64,000 bases of DNA from Kutzneria sp. CA-103260 (lineage in GTDB: Bacteria; Actinomycetota; Actinomycetes; Mycobacteriales; Pseudonocardiaceae), in NCBI RefSeq assembly GCF_018263855.1, contig NZ_CP073318.1, forward strand, positions 124,001 to 188,000. Direction: 5' to 3'. The notes under the pieces are model-generated. The model worked only from the letters and a program-made list of their open reading frames with translations. It was not told the origin of the DNA and did not search any database. Below, piece after piece: positions 35,606 to 43,423 of this stretch (within the stretch, counting starts at the first letter, position 1; the number at the start of each line of letters is the position of its first letter). A program made the translations under genes and the position numbers.

Positions 35606-37744
35606 GTGAGCAACTACGACCGCGAGGCGGTGCAGCGGGTGCTGGCGCAGGTCGCGGCGGACGGCCGCGACTCGCTGACCGCGCCCGAGGGCAAGATCGT
35701 CTGCGACGCCTACGGCATCAGCACACCGGACGAAGGCCTGGCCACCTCCTCCGAGCAAGCCGTGGAACTGGCTGAGCGGATGGGTTTCCCGGTGGTGCTG
35801 AAGATCGTCTCGCCGGACATCCTGCACAAGACCGAGGCCGGCGGCGTGCTGGTGGGCCTGGCCGACGCCGGCCAGGTGGCGCACGGCTACCGCACCATCA
35901 TCGCCAATGCCAAGAGCTACAACCCGAATGCGGCGATCGTCGGCGTCCAGGTGCAGCAGATGCTGCCGGCGGGCCAAGAGGTCATCGTCGGGGCCACCAC
36001 CGACCGGACCTTCGGCAAGATCGTCGCCTTCGGCCTGGGCGGCGTGCTGGTCGAGGTGCTCAAGGACGTCACGTTCCGGCTCGCGCCGACCGACCGTGAG
36101 CAAGCGCTCTCCATGATCGACGGCATCGCCGCGGCCGAGATCCTGCGGGGTGTGCGCGGCGCCGAGCCGGCTGACCGGGACGCCATCGCCGACCTGATCA
36201 CCCGGGTTTCCGACCTGGTGACGGATTTCCCGCAACTGTCCGAAGTGGACCTCAACCCGGTGCTGGCCACGCCGACCGGGGCGACCGCGGTGGACGTGCG
36301 GGTGCTGGTCGACCCGGACGCCGCGGCCGAGCCGACCCGGTTCTCCCAGCAGGAGATCCTGGCCGCGATGAACCGCATCATGAAGCCGGCCGCGGTGGCG
36401 GTGATCGGGGCTTCGGCCGAGGACGGCAAGATCGGCAACTCGGTGATGAAGAACCTGGTCAACGGCGGCTACGCCGGGGATATCTACCCGATCAACCCCA
36501 AGGCCGCGGAGATACTGGAGCGCAAGGCCTTCGCCAGCATCGCCGACGTGCCCGGCGACGTGGACGTGGCCGTGTTCGCCATCCCGGCCAAGTTCGTGCC
36601 GCAGGCTCTGCGGGAAGCGGGCGAGAAGGGCGTGGCCGGCGCGATCCTGATCCCGTCCGGCTTCGGCGAGACCGGCAACCACGAGCTCCAGGACGAGGTT
36701 GTGCGGATCGCGCGGGAACACAACGTGCGCATCCTCGGGCCCAATATCTACGGCTACTACTACACGCCGGAGCACCTGTCCGCGACCTTCTGCACGCCGT
36801 ACGACGTGCAGGGCGGCGTCGCGCTGTCCTCACAGAGCGGCGGCATCGGGATGGCCATCCTGGGCTTCAGCCGGTCCGCTCAGATGGGCGTGTCGGCCAT
36901 CGTCGGCGTGGGTAACAAGGCCGACATCGACGAGGACGACCTGCTGACGTTCTTCGAGCACGACGACAACACCAAGCTGATCGCCATGCACCTGGAGGAC
37001 CTCAAGGACGGCCGGTCCTTCGCCGAGACGGCCAAGCGGGTATCCAGGAAGAAGCCGGTCGTTGTGCTCAAGGCCGGACGCACCGCGCAGGGCGCCAAAG
37101 CGGCCAGCTCGCACACCGGAGCCCTGGCTGGCGACGACAAGGTGTACGACGACATCCTGCGGCAGAGCGGCGTCGTCCGCGCGCCCGGCCTGAACGACAT
37201 GCTGGAGTACGCCCGCGGCGTGCCGCTGCTGCCCACGCCGAAGGGCGAGAACGTCGTGATCATCACCGGCGCCGGCGGCTCGGGCGTGCTGCTGTCGGAC
37301 GCCTGTGTGGACAACGGCCTCACGCTGATGTCCATTCCGGACGATCTGGACGCGGCGTTCCGGGAGTACATCCCGCCGTTCGGCGCGGCCGGCAACCCGG
37401 TCGACATCACCGGCGGCGAACCGCCGTCCACCTACCGCAACACCATCGCGCTGGGCCTCGCCGACGAGCGGGTGCACGCGCTGATCCTGGGCTACTGGCA
37501 CACCATCGTCACGCCGCCCATGGTCTTCGCCGAGCTCGTCGTCGACGTCGTCGAGCAGTACCGGGAACACGGCATCCACAAGCCGGTCGTGGCGTCGCTG
37601 TCGGGCGACGTCGAGGTCGAGCGGGCGGCCGAGTTCCTGTACCGGCACGGCATCGTGGCCTACCCGTACACCACGGAGAAGCCGGTCGCCGTGCTCGGGG
37701 CCAAGTACCGCTGGGCCAGAGAGGCGGGACTGATGGAGGGCTGA
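35606..37744 (+). CDS. ADP-forming acyl-CoA synthetase, ATP-grasp domain first
   Basis: The 712-residue protein fuses an ATP-grasp half (residues 1-235, GFPVVLKIVSPDILHKTEAG) to a CoA-binding and ligase half (from about 255, AVAVIGASAEDGKIGNSVMK), with the catalytic His503 in SSHTGALAGDDKVYDD. It would form acyl-CoA, ADP and phosphate. Most fused enzymes have the CoA-binding part first; here the order is reversed. It begins at a GTG 12 bases after the CoA-transferase and could prime the pathway with the first CoA ester. The substrate is unknown. Confidence 0.87.
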   Translation: MSNYDREAVQRVLAQVAADGRDSLTAPEGKIVCDAYGISTPDEGLATSSEQAVELAERMGFPVVLKIVSPDILHKTEAGGVLVGLADAGQVAHGYRTIIANAKSYNPNAAIVGVQVQQMLPAGQEVIVGATTDRTFGKIVAFGLGGVLVEVLKDVTFRLAPTDREQALSMIDGIAAAEILRGVRGAEPADRDAIADLITRVSDLVTDFPQLSEVDLNPVLATPTGATAVDVRVLVDPDAAAEPTRFSQQEILAAMNRIMKPAAVAVIGASAEDGKIGNSVMKNLVNGGYAGDIYPINPKAAEILERKAFASIADVPGDVDVAVFAIPAKFVPQALREAGEKGVAGAILIPSGFGETGNHELQDEVVRIAREHNVRILGPNIYGYYYTPEHLSATFCTPYDVQGGVALSSQSGGIGMAILGFSRSAQMGVSAIVGVGNKADIDEDDLLTFFEHDDNTKLIAMHLEDLKDGRSFAETAKRVSRKKPVVVLKAGRTAQGAKAASSHTGALAGDDKVYDDILRQSGVVRAPGLNDMLEYARGVPLLPTPKGENVVIITGAGGSGVLLSDACVDNGLTLMSIPDDLDAAFREYIPPFGAAGNPVDITGGEPPSTYRNTIALGLADERVHALILGYWHTIVTPPMVFAELVVDVVEQYREHGIHKPVVASLSGDVEVERAAEFLYRHGIVAYPYTTEKPVAVLGAKYRWAREAGLMEG

Positions 37745-37864
37745 CACACGACCAGTCGGGAGGCATGATGCCGGTCCAGACCTAGCAAGCGCACGCAGAT
37801 CGATCACACGCCATCGGAGGACACAGGGGACCTGGGGATTCGCAAAGACGCGAAAGAGGCTCTG

Positions 37865-39247
37865 ATGACCACAAGTTCCACCAGTTACAGGGAGTTGACT
37901 GACGACAACGGCAGGGTCTACCGGATCGGCGAGAGTCCCCACGACCTCATGGGACGCTCCCGGGCCTGGATGGTCTGGTTACCCTGGATCGCGATGATCG
38001 CGGTGAGCGTGTTCGAGTACGGCTGGGGCGCCGTGGTCGGCACGCTGCAGACGAAGAACGGATGGTCGCTGACCGAGGTGTTCTGGTTGGCGACGGTGTG
38101 GGCGGTCTTCCAGGCCGCCGTGGCGTTCCCGGCGGGTCGGCTGCGGGAGCGCAACAAGTTCTCGGCTCGTTCGGCAATGTTGTTGGGCGCGGTGTTGTCG
38201 GGCGTCGGGTACTTCACGATCGCCTTCAGCGGCAGTCTCGGGTTGGCTTTCCTCGGTTACTCGGTCTGCGGCGGTGTCGGCGCCGGCCTGGTCTACGCCA
38301 CCTGCATCAACATGGTCGGCAAGTGGTATCCGGAGAAACGCGGCGCCCGCACGGGTTTTGTCAACGGCGGCTTCGCGTACGGCTCGGTGCCGTTCATCTA
38401 CGTCTTCGCCGCGGTGCTGACGCCGAGCGACACCACCCAGATCCTGTCGCTGATCGGCCTGTACATGCTGATCGTGGTGGCCGCCTGCGGCCTGCTGTTC
38501 CGGGACCCGCCGAAGAACTGGTGGCCGGAGCACATCGATCCGAAGGAGTGGGTCCGCAACACCAAGGCCAACAAGAGCTTGGCCAAGAACCCGCCCGCGG
38601 TGCGGCAGTACTCGCCGCGGGAGGCGATCCGCACCGGCATGCTGCCGCTGATGTGGCTGACGCTGGTGATCATCGGCGGCGTGTCGCTGTTCGGCATCAA
38701 CTTCCAGGTGCCGTTTGCGAAGGCCAGCGACTTCGGGCCGTTCGTGGCGGCGTCCGCGGCCGGCATTCTGTCCATTGTGAACGGAACCGGCCGCGCGCTG
38801 GTCGGCTGGGCGTCGGACTTCCTCGGCCGCAGGCAGACGCTCACCGTGGTGCTGCTGATCGCCGCCGTCGCGCAGTTCGGCGTGCTCTACGCCGGGAACA
38901 CACACAACATCGGGCTGTTCATGGTGTTCGCGTTCCTGGTGGGCTTCGGCAGCGGGGCGTTCTACCCGCTGTTCGCGGCCCTGGTGCCGGACTACTTCGG
39001 CGAGAACCACAACGCCACCAACTACGGCATCGTGTACAGCGCCAAACTGGTCGGCGGGGTCGGCGGCGGCGGCCTCGGCGCGATGGTGGTCGACGCGTGG
39101 GGCTACACCGGCGCCTATGTGCTGTCCGGCTGCATCGCCGTTGTCGCCGCCGGCCTCACACTGTTCCTGCACCAACCGGGACGTCCGAAGTCCAAGACCG
39201 CGGTGTCGGCCGCGGCCTCGAACTTCGGCGCCCCAACCACCGCCTAG
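37865..39247 (+). CDS. OFA-type MFS transporter (second of two)
   Basis: The 460-residue, roughly twelve-helix protein belongs to the oxalate/formate antiporter group. It has TDDNGRVYRIGESPHDLMGR at the N-terminus, the loop KWYPEKRGARTGFVNGGFAY after helix 4, FRDPPKNWWPEHIDPKEW in the central loop and NYGIVYSAKLVGGVGGGG in the second half. Oxalobacter OxlT swaps oxalate for formate; this copy, last in the lyase/CoA-transferase operon, is the natural candidate to bring in the acid and release formate. A 120-base gap separates it from the synthetase. It overlaps the convergent regulator gene by four bases. Confidence 0.88.
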   Translation: MTTSSTSYRELTDDNGRVYRIGESPHDLMGRSRAWMVWLPWIAMIAVSVFEYGWGAVVGTLQTKNGWSLTEVFWLATVWAVFQAAVAFPAGRLRERNKFSARSAMLLGAVLSGVGYFTIAFSGSLGLAFLGYSVCGGVGAGLVYATCINMVGKWYPEKRGARTGFVNGGFAYGSVPFIYVFAAVLTPSDTTQILSLIGLYMLIVVAACGLLFRDPPKNWWPEHIDPKEWVRNTKANKSLAKNPPAVRQYSPREAIRTGMLPLMWLTLVIIGGVSLFGINFQVPFAKASDFGPFVAASAAGILSIVNGTGRALVGWASDFLGRRQTLTVVLLIAAVAQFGVLYAGNTHNIGLFMVFAFLVGFGSGAFYPLFAALVPDYFGENHNATNYGIVYSAKLVGGVGGGGLGAMVVDAWGYTGAYVLSGCIAVVAAGLTLFLHQPGRPKSKTAVSAAASNFGAPTTA

Positions 39248-39984
39248 CTGCTCGCTTGAGCCTGACGCTCGTTGTGGTAGGCCAGCCGGGTTCGTTCCGT
39301 GTGGACGGTCATGATCCGGCTGGCCTGCTCGGCGTCGCCGGCGGCGATGGCATTGATCAGTTCTTCGTGCTCGGACCAGGCGTCCTCGCCCCGGGGCCTG
39401 GCGATCGGGGTGTAGTACCAGCGCACCCGGCGGTCCACCAGGCCGATCAGCTCGGCCAGCACGGCGTTGCCGGACAGCTTGGTGATGAACGCGTGCAGGT
39501 TGGCGTTGGCCGAGACCATCCGGTCCACGTCGACGTTGTTCAGCGCGTCGACCCCCTCGGCCTGTAGCGCCCGGAGGGAGTCGACGTCATCGGGGGTGGC
39601 GCGTTCGGCGGCCAGCTTGGCCGAGTGGGTCTCCAGCACACTGCGCACGCTGAGCAGCTGGTCGGCCTCGTCCTCGGTCGGCGTGTGCACGAACGCGCCC
39701 TGGGCCGGGCGCAGATCCACCCAGCCCTCGGTCTGAAGCCGTTGCAGCGCCTCGCGAACGGGCTGCCGGCTGACTCCCAGGTACTCGGCCAGCTCGACCT
39801 CGACCAGGTGCTGGCCGGGCTGCAGCGTCCGGTTGACGATCAGCTCGATGAGCGCCTCGTAGACGGCTTGGCGCAGTGGGGCCGGGCGCTCCACCTTGCG
39901 GCCGGCCGGGTCGCCGAGCGTGCCGCGGTTCGCCCGGCGTCGGTTGACCGCTCCGCCGGGGAACGGGGTCGCGGGCTCGCCCAC
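39244..39984 (-). CDS. GntR-family regulator with FCD domain (FadR subfamily)
   Basis: The 246-residue protein has a winged helix (LRQAVYEALIELIVNRTLQP, VELAEYLGVSRQPVREALQR) and a helical FCD ligand domain from about residue 100 (LLSVRSVLETHSAKLAAERA, HEELINAIAAGDAEQASRIM), which binds carboxylates through a metal or histidine cluster in many relatives. GAGGAGG precedes the GTG at 39984. A GntR-type motif lies 43 bases upstream and matches three others in the window, so autoregulation and control of the CoA/transport genes are likely. The four-base overlap with the transporter is convergent. Confidence 0.9.
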   Translation of the reverse strand: MGEPATPFPGGAVNRRRANRGTLGDPAGRKVERPAPLRQAVYEALIELIVNRTLQPGQHLVEVELAEYLGVSRQPVREALQRLQTEGWVDLRPAQGAFVHTPTEDEADQLLSVRSVLETHSAKLAAERATPDDVDSLRALQAEGVDALNNVDVDRMVSANANLHAFITKLSGNAVLAELIGLVDRRVRWYYTPIARPRGEDAWSEHEELINAIAAGDAEQASRIMTVHTERTRLAYHNERQAQASS

Positions 39985-40026
39985 CTGGGCCTCCTCGAAC
40001 TGGGGATCGGTGCTTAAAGGTTACAG

Positions 40027-40042
40027 AATTTCGTATGCAAAA
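40027..40042. promoter_or_regulatory. GntR-type operator, site D
   Basis: AATTTCGTATGCAAAA, with the TCGTATGCAA core identical to site B, lies 43 bases before the GntR gene's GTG. It fits autorepression. Confidence 0.65.
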
Positions 40043-40166
40043 GACACGGGCACGTGTGCCGGGTCACCTTCTGCACCCATACTAGCGCAAACCGTGCACA
40101 CAGGGCAATCAACGTGCTACCGGACGTAACACTCGCGCGGGTCTACCGTCGAACGTCCCTACATCG

Positions 40167-40182
40167 CATACTGTATCCAATC
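40167..40182. promoter_or_regulatory. GntR-type operator, site C
   Basis: CATACTGTATCCAATC differs from site A at one of 16 positions and ends 25 bases before the ATG of the ketopantoate-reductase-like gene. It would place that gene in the same regulon. Confidence 0.7.
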
Positions 40183-40207
40183 TTCCGCCGACACCTGAGG
40201 GTGAGCC

Positions 40208-41191
40208 ATGAAAGTCGCTGTTCTCGGCGCCGGGGCCATCGGCGCCTATGTGGGAGCGGCCCTGCACAGGGCCGGTGTCGACGTCCATCTCATCGCGCGC
40301 GGCGCGCACCTGGCGGCCATGCGCCGCGACGGCGTGCGGGTGCTCAGCCCACGCGGCGACTTCACCGCCAGGCCACCGGCCACCGACGATCCCGGCGAGG
40401 TCGGCCGGTCCGACTTCGTCTTCCTCGGCCTCAAGGCCAATTCCTACGCCTCGTGCGGCCAGCTGCTGGCGCCTTTGCTCGGTCCCGACACCGCCGTCGT
40501 CGCCGCGCAGAACGGCATCCCGTGGTGGTACTTCCATGGCCTGGTCGGGCATCCCTTGCAGGACCGGCGGATCGAGGCCGTCGACCCCGGCGGCGCCGTC
40601 AGCGAGGTGCTCGACGTGCGCCGGGCCATCGGCTGCGTCGTCTACTGCTCCACGGAGATCGAGCAGCCGGGCGTGATCCGCCACCTCGAGGGCACCCGCT
40701 TCTCCATCGGCGAGCCCTCCGGCGCCATCTCCCAGCGCTGTCAGGACCTGAGCGCCGCCATGATCGCCGGCGGCCTGAAGTGCCCCGTCGAGCCGCGGCT
40801 GCGCGACGACATCTGGATCAAGCTCATGGGCAACGTCGCCTTCAACCCGCTGAGCGCGCTCACCGGCGCCACCATGGCCGAGATGTGCGCCCACGACGAC
40901 ACCCGGGCCGTCGTCGCCGCCATGATGGCCGAAACCGTCGCCATCGCCCGTGCCGCCGGCGCCGCCCCCGCCGTCTCCGTCGAACAGCGCATCGACGGCG
41001 CCCGTCGGGTCGGCCACCACAAAACCTCGATGCTGCAAGACCTCGAGGCCGGCAAGGCGCTGGAGACCGACGCCATCATCGGCGCCGTCGTCGAACTCGC
41101 CGAACTGACCGGCGTACCCGCGCCGACCTTGCGCAACGTCTACGCCGCGGTGGACCTGCTCGCCCTGAACCGGGCCCGGCGCGGAGCCTGA
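40208..41191 (+). CDS. Ketopantoate-reductase-family dehydrogenase
   Basis: The 327-residue protein has the N-terminal cofactor loop MKVAVLGAGAIGAYVGAALH, a C-terminal domain with the catalytic lysine in IWIKLMGNVAFNPLSALTGA, and the HHKTSMLQDLEAGKALETDA segment with the conserved glutamate. The family reduces ketopantoate or other 2-oxo acids to D-2-hydroxy acids and can run in reverse. Its place under GntR-type site C links it to the CoA/transport regulon and not to pantothenate synthesis; interconverting a 2-oxo acid with a 2-hydroxy acid would fit. A small palindrome follows the stop. Confidence 0.84.
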   Translation: MKVAVLGAGAIGAYVGAALHRAGVDVHLIARGAHLAAMRRDGVRVLSPRGDFTARPPATDDPGEVGRSDFVFLGLKANSYASCGQLLAPLLGPDTAVVAAQNGIPWWYFHGLVGHPLQDRRIEAVDPGGAVSEVLDVRRAIGCVVYCSTEIEQPGVIRHLEGTRFSIGEPSGAISQRCQDLSAAMIAGGLKCPVEPRLRDDIWIKLMGNVAFNPLSALTGATMAEMCAHDDTRAVVAAMMAETVAIARAAGAAPAVSVEQRIDGARRVGHHKTSMLQDLEAGKALETDAIIGAVVELAELTGVPAPTLRNVYAAVDLLALNRARRGA

Positions 41192-41447
41192 AAGTCCACT
41201 GTGGACTGTGTCGGTGCACGTGCAGATGGCCGGTTCGCGCGGCCGATCGCCGGGTGTTCACGGAGGTGGTTCGGACAAGTCAACCCACGGAGGTAGCGCG
41301 CGGGTGCCCGGTGCCTGGCACAATGCAGTGGCCGGGCGGTTTTGCGGCGAGCATTCCTACTGCTGGGTCAAGCGGAACGCCCGTCCGGTGATGCATGATG
41401 CTTGTGTCGGGCTCGTTACGATCCGTGCACACAGAGGGGCTGGTGAC

Positions 41448-41633
41448 ATGCCGGAACCAGAACTCAGCCTGCGGTCCGAGTTGATCGACCTGACCGGTAT
41501 GTCCCTCACCGCTCTGCGCGCGTGCACCGACCCGGCGTTGAGCCGGTCGGTGGCGAACCTGCTCAGCGAGGCCGACGACCCATGGATAGCCGCGCTGCGC
41601 CTGCAGAGCGCCTCGGGTGGGAATGGCTGCTGA
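41448..41633 (+). CDS. 61-residue peptide, candidate RiPP precursor of FxSxx type
   Basis: AGAGGGGC precedes the ATG. The peptide has SLRSELIDLTGMSLTALRAC and LSRSVANLLSEADDPW and ends RLQSASGGNGC. The SELxDLxGxSLxxLR pattern and the length resemble the leader of FxSxx-COOH precursor peptides of actinomycetes (from memory of that family). The usual C-terminal Phe-x-Ser-x-x is absent; Leu-Gln-Ser-Ala-Ser followed by six residues ending in Cys stands in its place. It is directly followed by a HExxH peptide-modification gene. No radical SAM maturase is present. Precursor status is inference. Confidence 0.55.
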   Translation: MPEPELSLRSELIDLTGMSLTALRACTDPALSRSVANLLSEADDPWIAALRLQSASGGNGC

Positions 41634-41638
41634 CTCCC

Positions 41639-43360
41639 ATGGACGGTGGCCGGTCGGCCACACACGGGTTCTCGCGCAAGGATCTCGACGCGCTGGCGCG
41701 CGGGGGCGGCGGCCGTGAGGCAGTGCTCGAACTGCGTTCCGCCAAGCGCAGCAAACTGCTGGTCACGTTACTCACCTTGCTGGAATCGACCCCGTCGGAA
41801 GCCGGGCCGCTCGGCTCGTTCGCCGAGGCGTGGGATCTGCTCGCCGCGGCCGAGCGGGCGGATCCCGCTGCGGTAAGCGATGTTCTGGCGCTGCCGGCGG
41901 TGCATTCCTGGGCCGCGCAGGCGTTGCGCCATCTGCGTGGTTCGGTGTCGTCCGATGCGCCGCTGTGGTTCGTGCTGGGCCACATGAACGCGATCGCCGC
42001 GGCCGCCGCGGTGTCGGCCGGCCTGGAATTTCGCGCCAGTATTCCCGTTTTTGCGGGACTGGCGGTGCTTCCCACCCTCGGCGCGGCCGTCGTGCCGACC
42101 GGCGAGCGCCACGCCGTCGCCGAGGTCGTTGCCGCGCAAGGTGAAGTCGTGGTTCGCCGCGACAGTGTGGCGGTGACACGGTGGTTCCCGATGCGGCGGG
42201 TGCGGGTCGAACATGAGGGTCGCGAACTTGTCGTGTGGCTGGACGACCTGTCGCCGTTCCGCGCGTTCGGCGACCCGCAGCCGGCCGAACTGTTGTCCGA
42301 CAAAGCGGTCGTGGACTGGACGTCCGCGCTGGACCGGGCGTGGCGACTGCTGGTGTCCCGGCACTCGGAACAGGCCGAGGAACTAGCCGCCGGGCTGGCC
42401 GCTCTGGTGCCGAAGCAGCGCGGCAACAGATTCCGGGATTCCAGCGCCACCTCGGCCGACGCGTTCGGCTCGGTGGAACTGGCGTTGCCGGCCGGCGCGC
42501 CGGGGCTGGCGGCGGTGCTCATCCACGAGTTCGCGCACAGCAAGCTGAACGGCCTGTTCGACCTGGTGACACTGGATGTGGAGAATCGCGAGGAGATCTT
42601 CTACGCGCCGTGGCGGGACGACCCGCGGCCGCTGCACGGCGTGCTGCACGGCGTCTACAGCTTCCTTGCCGTCACGGACTTCTGGCGGGGCGAGGGGGCG
42701 GATGACTTGGCGTACTTCAGGTTCGCGCTGCACCGGGTGCAGACGACGGACGCGATCGAAACCATCGAACGCAGCGGCCTGCTCACCGAGGTCGGCGAGC
42801 GGTTCATCGCCGCGATGCGGGCGTACGTCCAGGGCTGGCAGCACCATCCGGTGCCGGAGCGGCATCGCCGTGCGGCCGAACGGGTGGCGTTGGATCATCG
42901 GGCGACGTGGCGGCTGCGGCACCTGGCGCCCGATCCCGACCACGTGGCGGCGGTGGCCGCGGACTGGACGGCGGGCCAGCACTGGCGGGGTGATCCCGGG
43001 CCGGCGCCGGAGCTCCGTCCCGCCGACGCCATGACCGAGCCTCGCGCGCGGACCCATCTGACCGAGTGGGCGCTGCGCTCCCCGGAGACGTTCAAGACGC
43101 TGACCGAGGAGACGGTGACAGCCGAGGTGCCCGGCGCGACGCCCGCTGACCTGTGTCTGGTGCTGGGCGAGACCCGGCGCGCGAAGGCGCTGTACCGGGA
43201 TCAGATCGCGGCCGATCCGGACGGGTTCACCGGCTGGATCGGCCTCGGTCTCACGGTGGGGAGTCGTTGTCTGGCCGAGTTTCCCGAACTCGTGCGCGCC
43301 GTGGCGGCGGTGGTGGACGCTGCTCCCGGCGAGCTGGTGGCGTGGTTCGACCGAGGATGA
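41639..43360 (+). CDS. HExxH-motif protein, peptide beta-hydroxylase-like
   Basis: The 573-residue protein has the N-terminal pattern FSRKDLDALARGGGGREAVLE and a metal motif HEFAHSKLNGLFDLV (His296-His300) with later conserved EIFYAPWRDDPRPLHGVLHG, where further ligands lie. This matches the HEXXH-motif family proposed to be 2-oxoglutarate-dependent peptide beta-hydroxylases acting on RiPP precursors, sometimes fused to radical SAM maturases. I use the ATG at 41639, five bases after the peptide's stop; an ATG at 41582 would overlap it by 52 bases. The likely substrate is the 61-residue peptide upstream. Confidence 0.75.
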   Translation: MDGGRSATHGFSRKDLDALARGGGGREAVLELRSAKRSKLLVTLLTLLESTPSEAGPLGSFAEAWDLLAAAERADPAAVSDVLALPAVHSWAAQALRHLRGSVSSDAPLWFVLGHMNAIAAAAAVSAGLEFRASIPVFAGLAVLPTLGAAVVPTGERHAVAEVVAAQGEVVVRRDSVAVTRWFPMRRVRVEHEGRELVVWLDDLSPFRAFGDPQPAELLSDKAVVDWTSALDRAWRLLVSRHSEQAEELAAGLAALVPKQRGNRFRDSSATSADAFGSVELALPAGAPGLAAVLIHEFAHSKLNGLFDLVTLDVENREEIFYAPWRDDPRPLHGVLHGVYSFLAVTDFWRGEGADDLAYFRFALHRVQTTDAIETIERSGLLTEVGERFIAAMRAYVQGWQHHPVPERHRRAAERVALDHRATWRLRHLAPDPDHVAAVAADWTAGQHWRGDPGPAPELRPADAMTEPRARTHLTEWALRSPETFKTLTEETVTAEVPGATPADLCLVLGETRRAKALYRDQIAADPDGFTGWIGLGLTVGSRCLAEFPELVRAVAAVVDAAPGELVAWFDRG

Positions 43361-43423
43361 CCCGGTCTTCTGTATCGATTCAGAACCCCTGTTCGACGCC
43401 CACGCCACCGGGCGCTGGGTCCG

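Noticed and set aside
37765..37785. A six-codon frame (ATG ATG CCG...) after GGGAGG, before the second OFA transporter, as a leader peptide
   Set aside because: The spacing to the binding site is too short and nothing in the region suggests attenuation.
40078..40093. CATACTAGCGCAAACC as a fifth GntR operator between sites D and C
   Set aside because: It lacks the central GTAT and fits the shared motif poorly.
41193..41207. AGTCCACTGTGGACT palindrome after the ketopantoate-reductase-like gene as a terminator
   Set aside because: A 15-base palindrome with a one-base centre cannot form a stable hairpin loop; it may be chance or a weak protein site.
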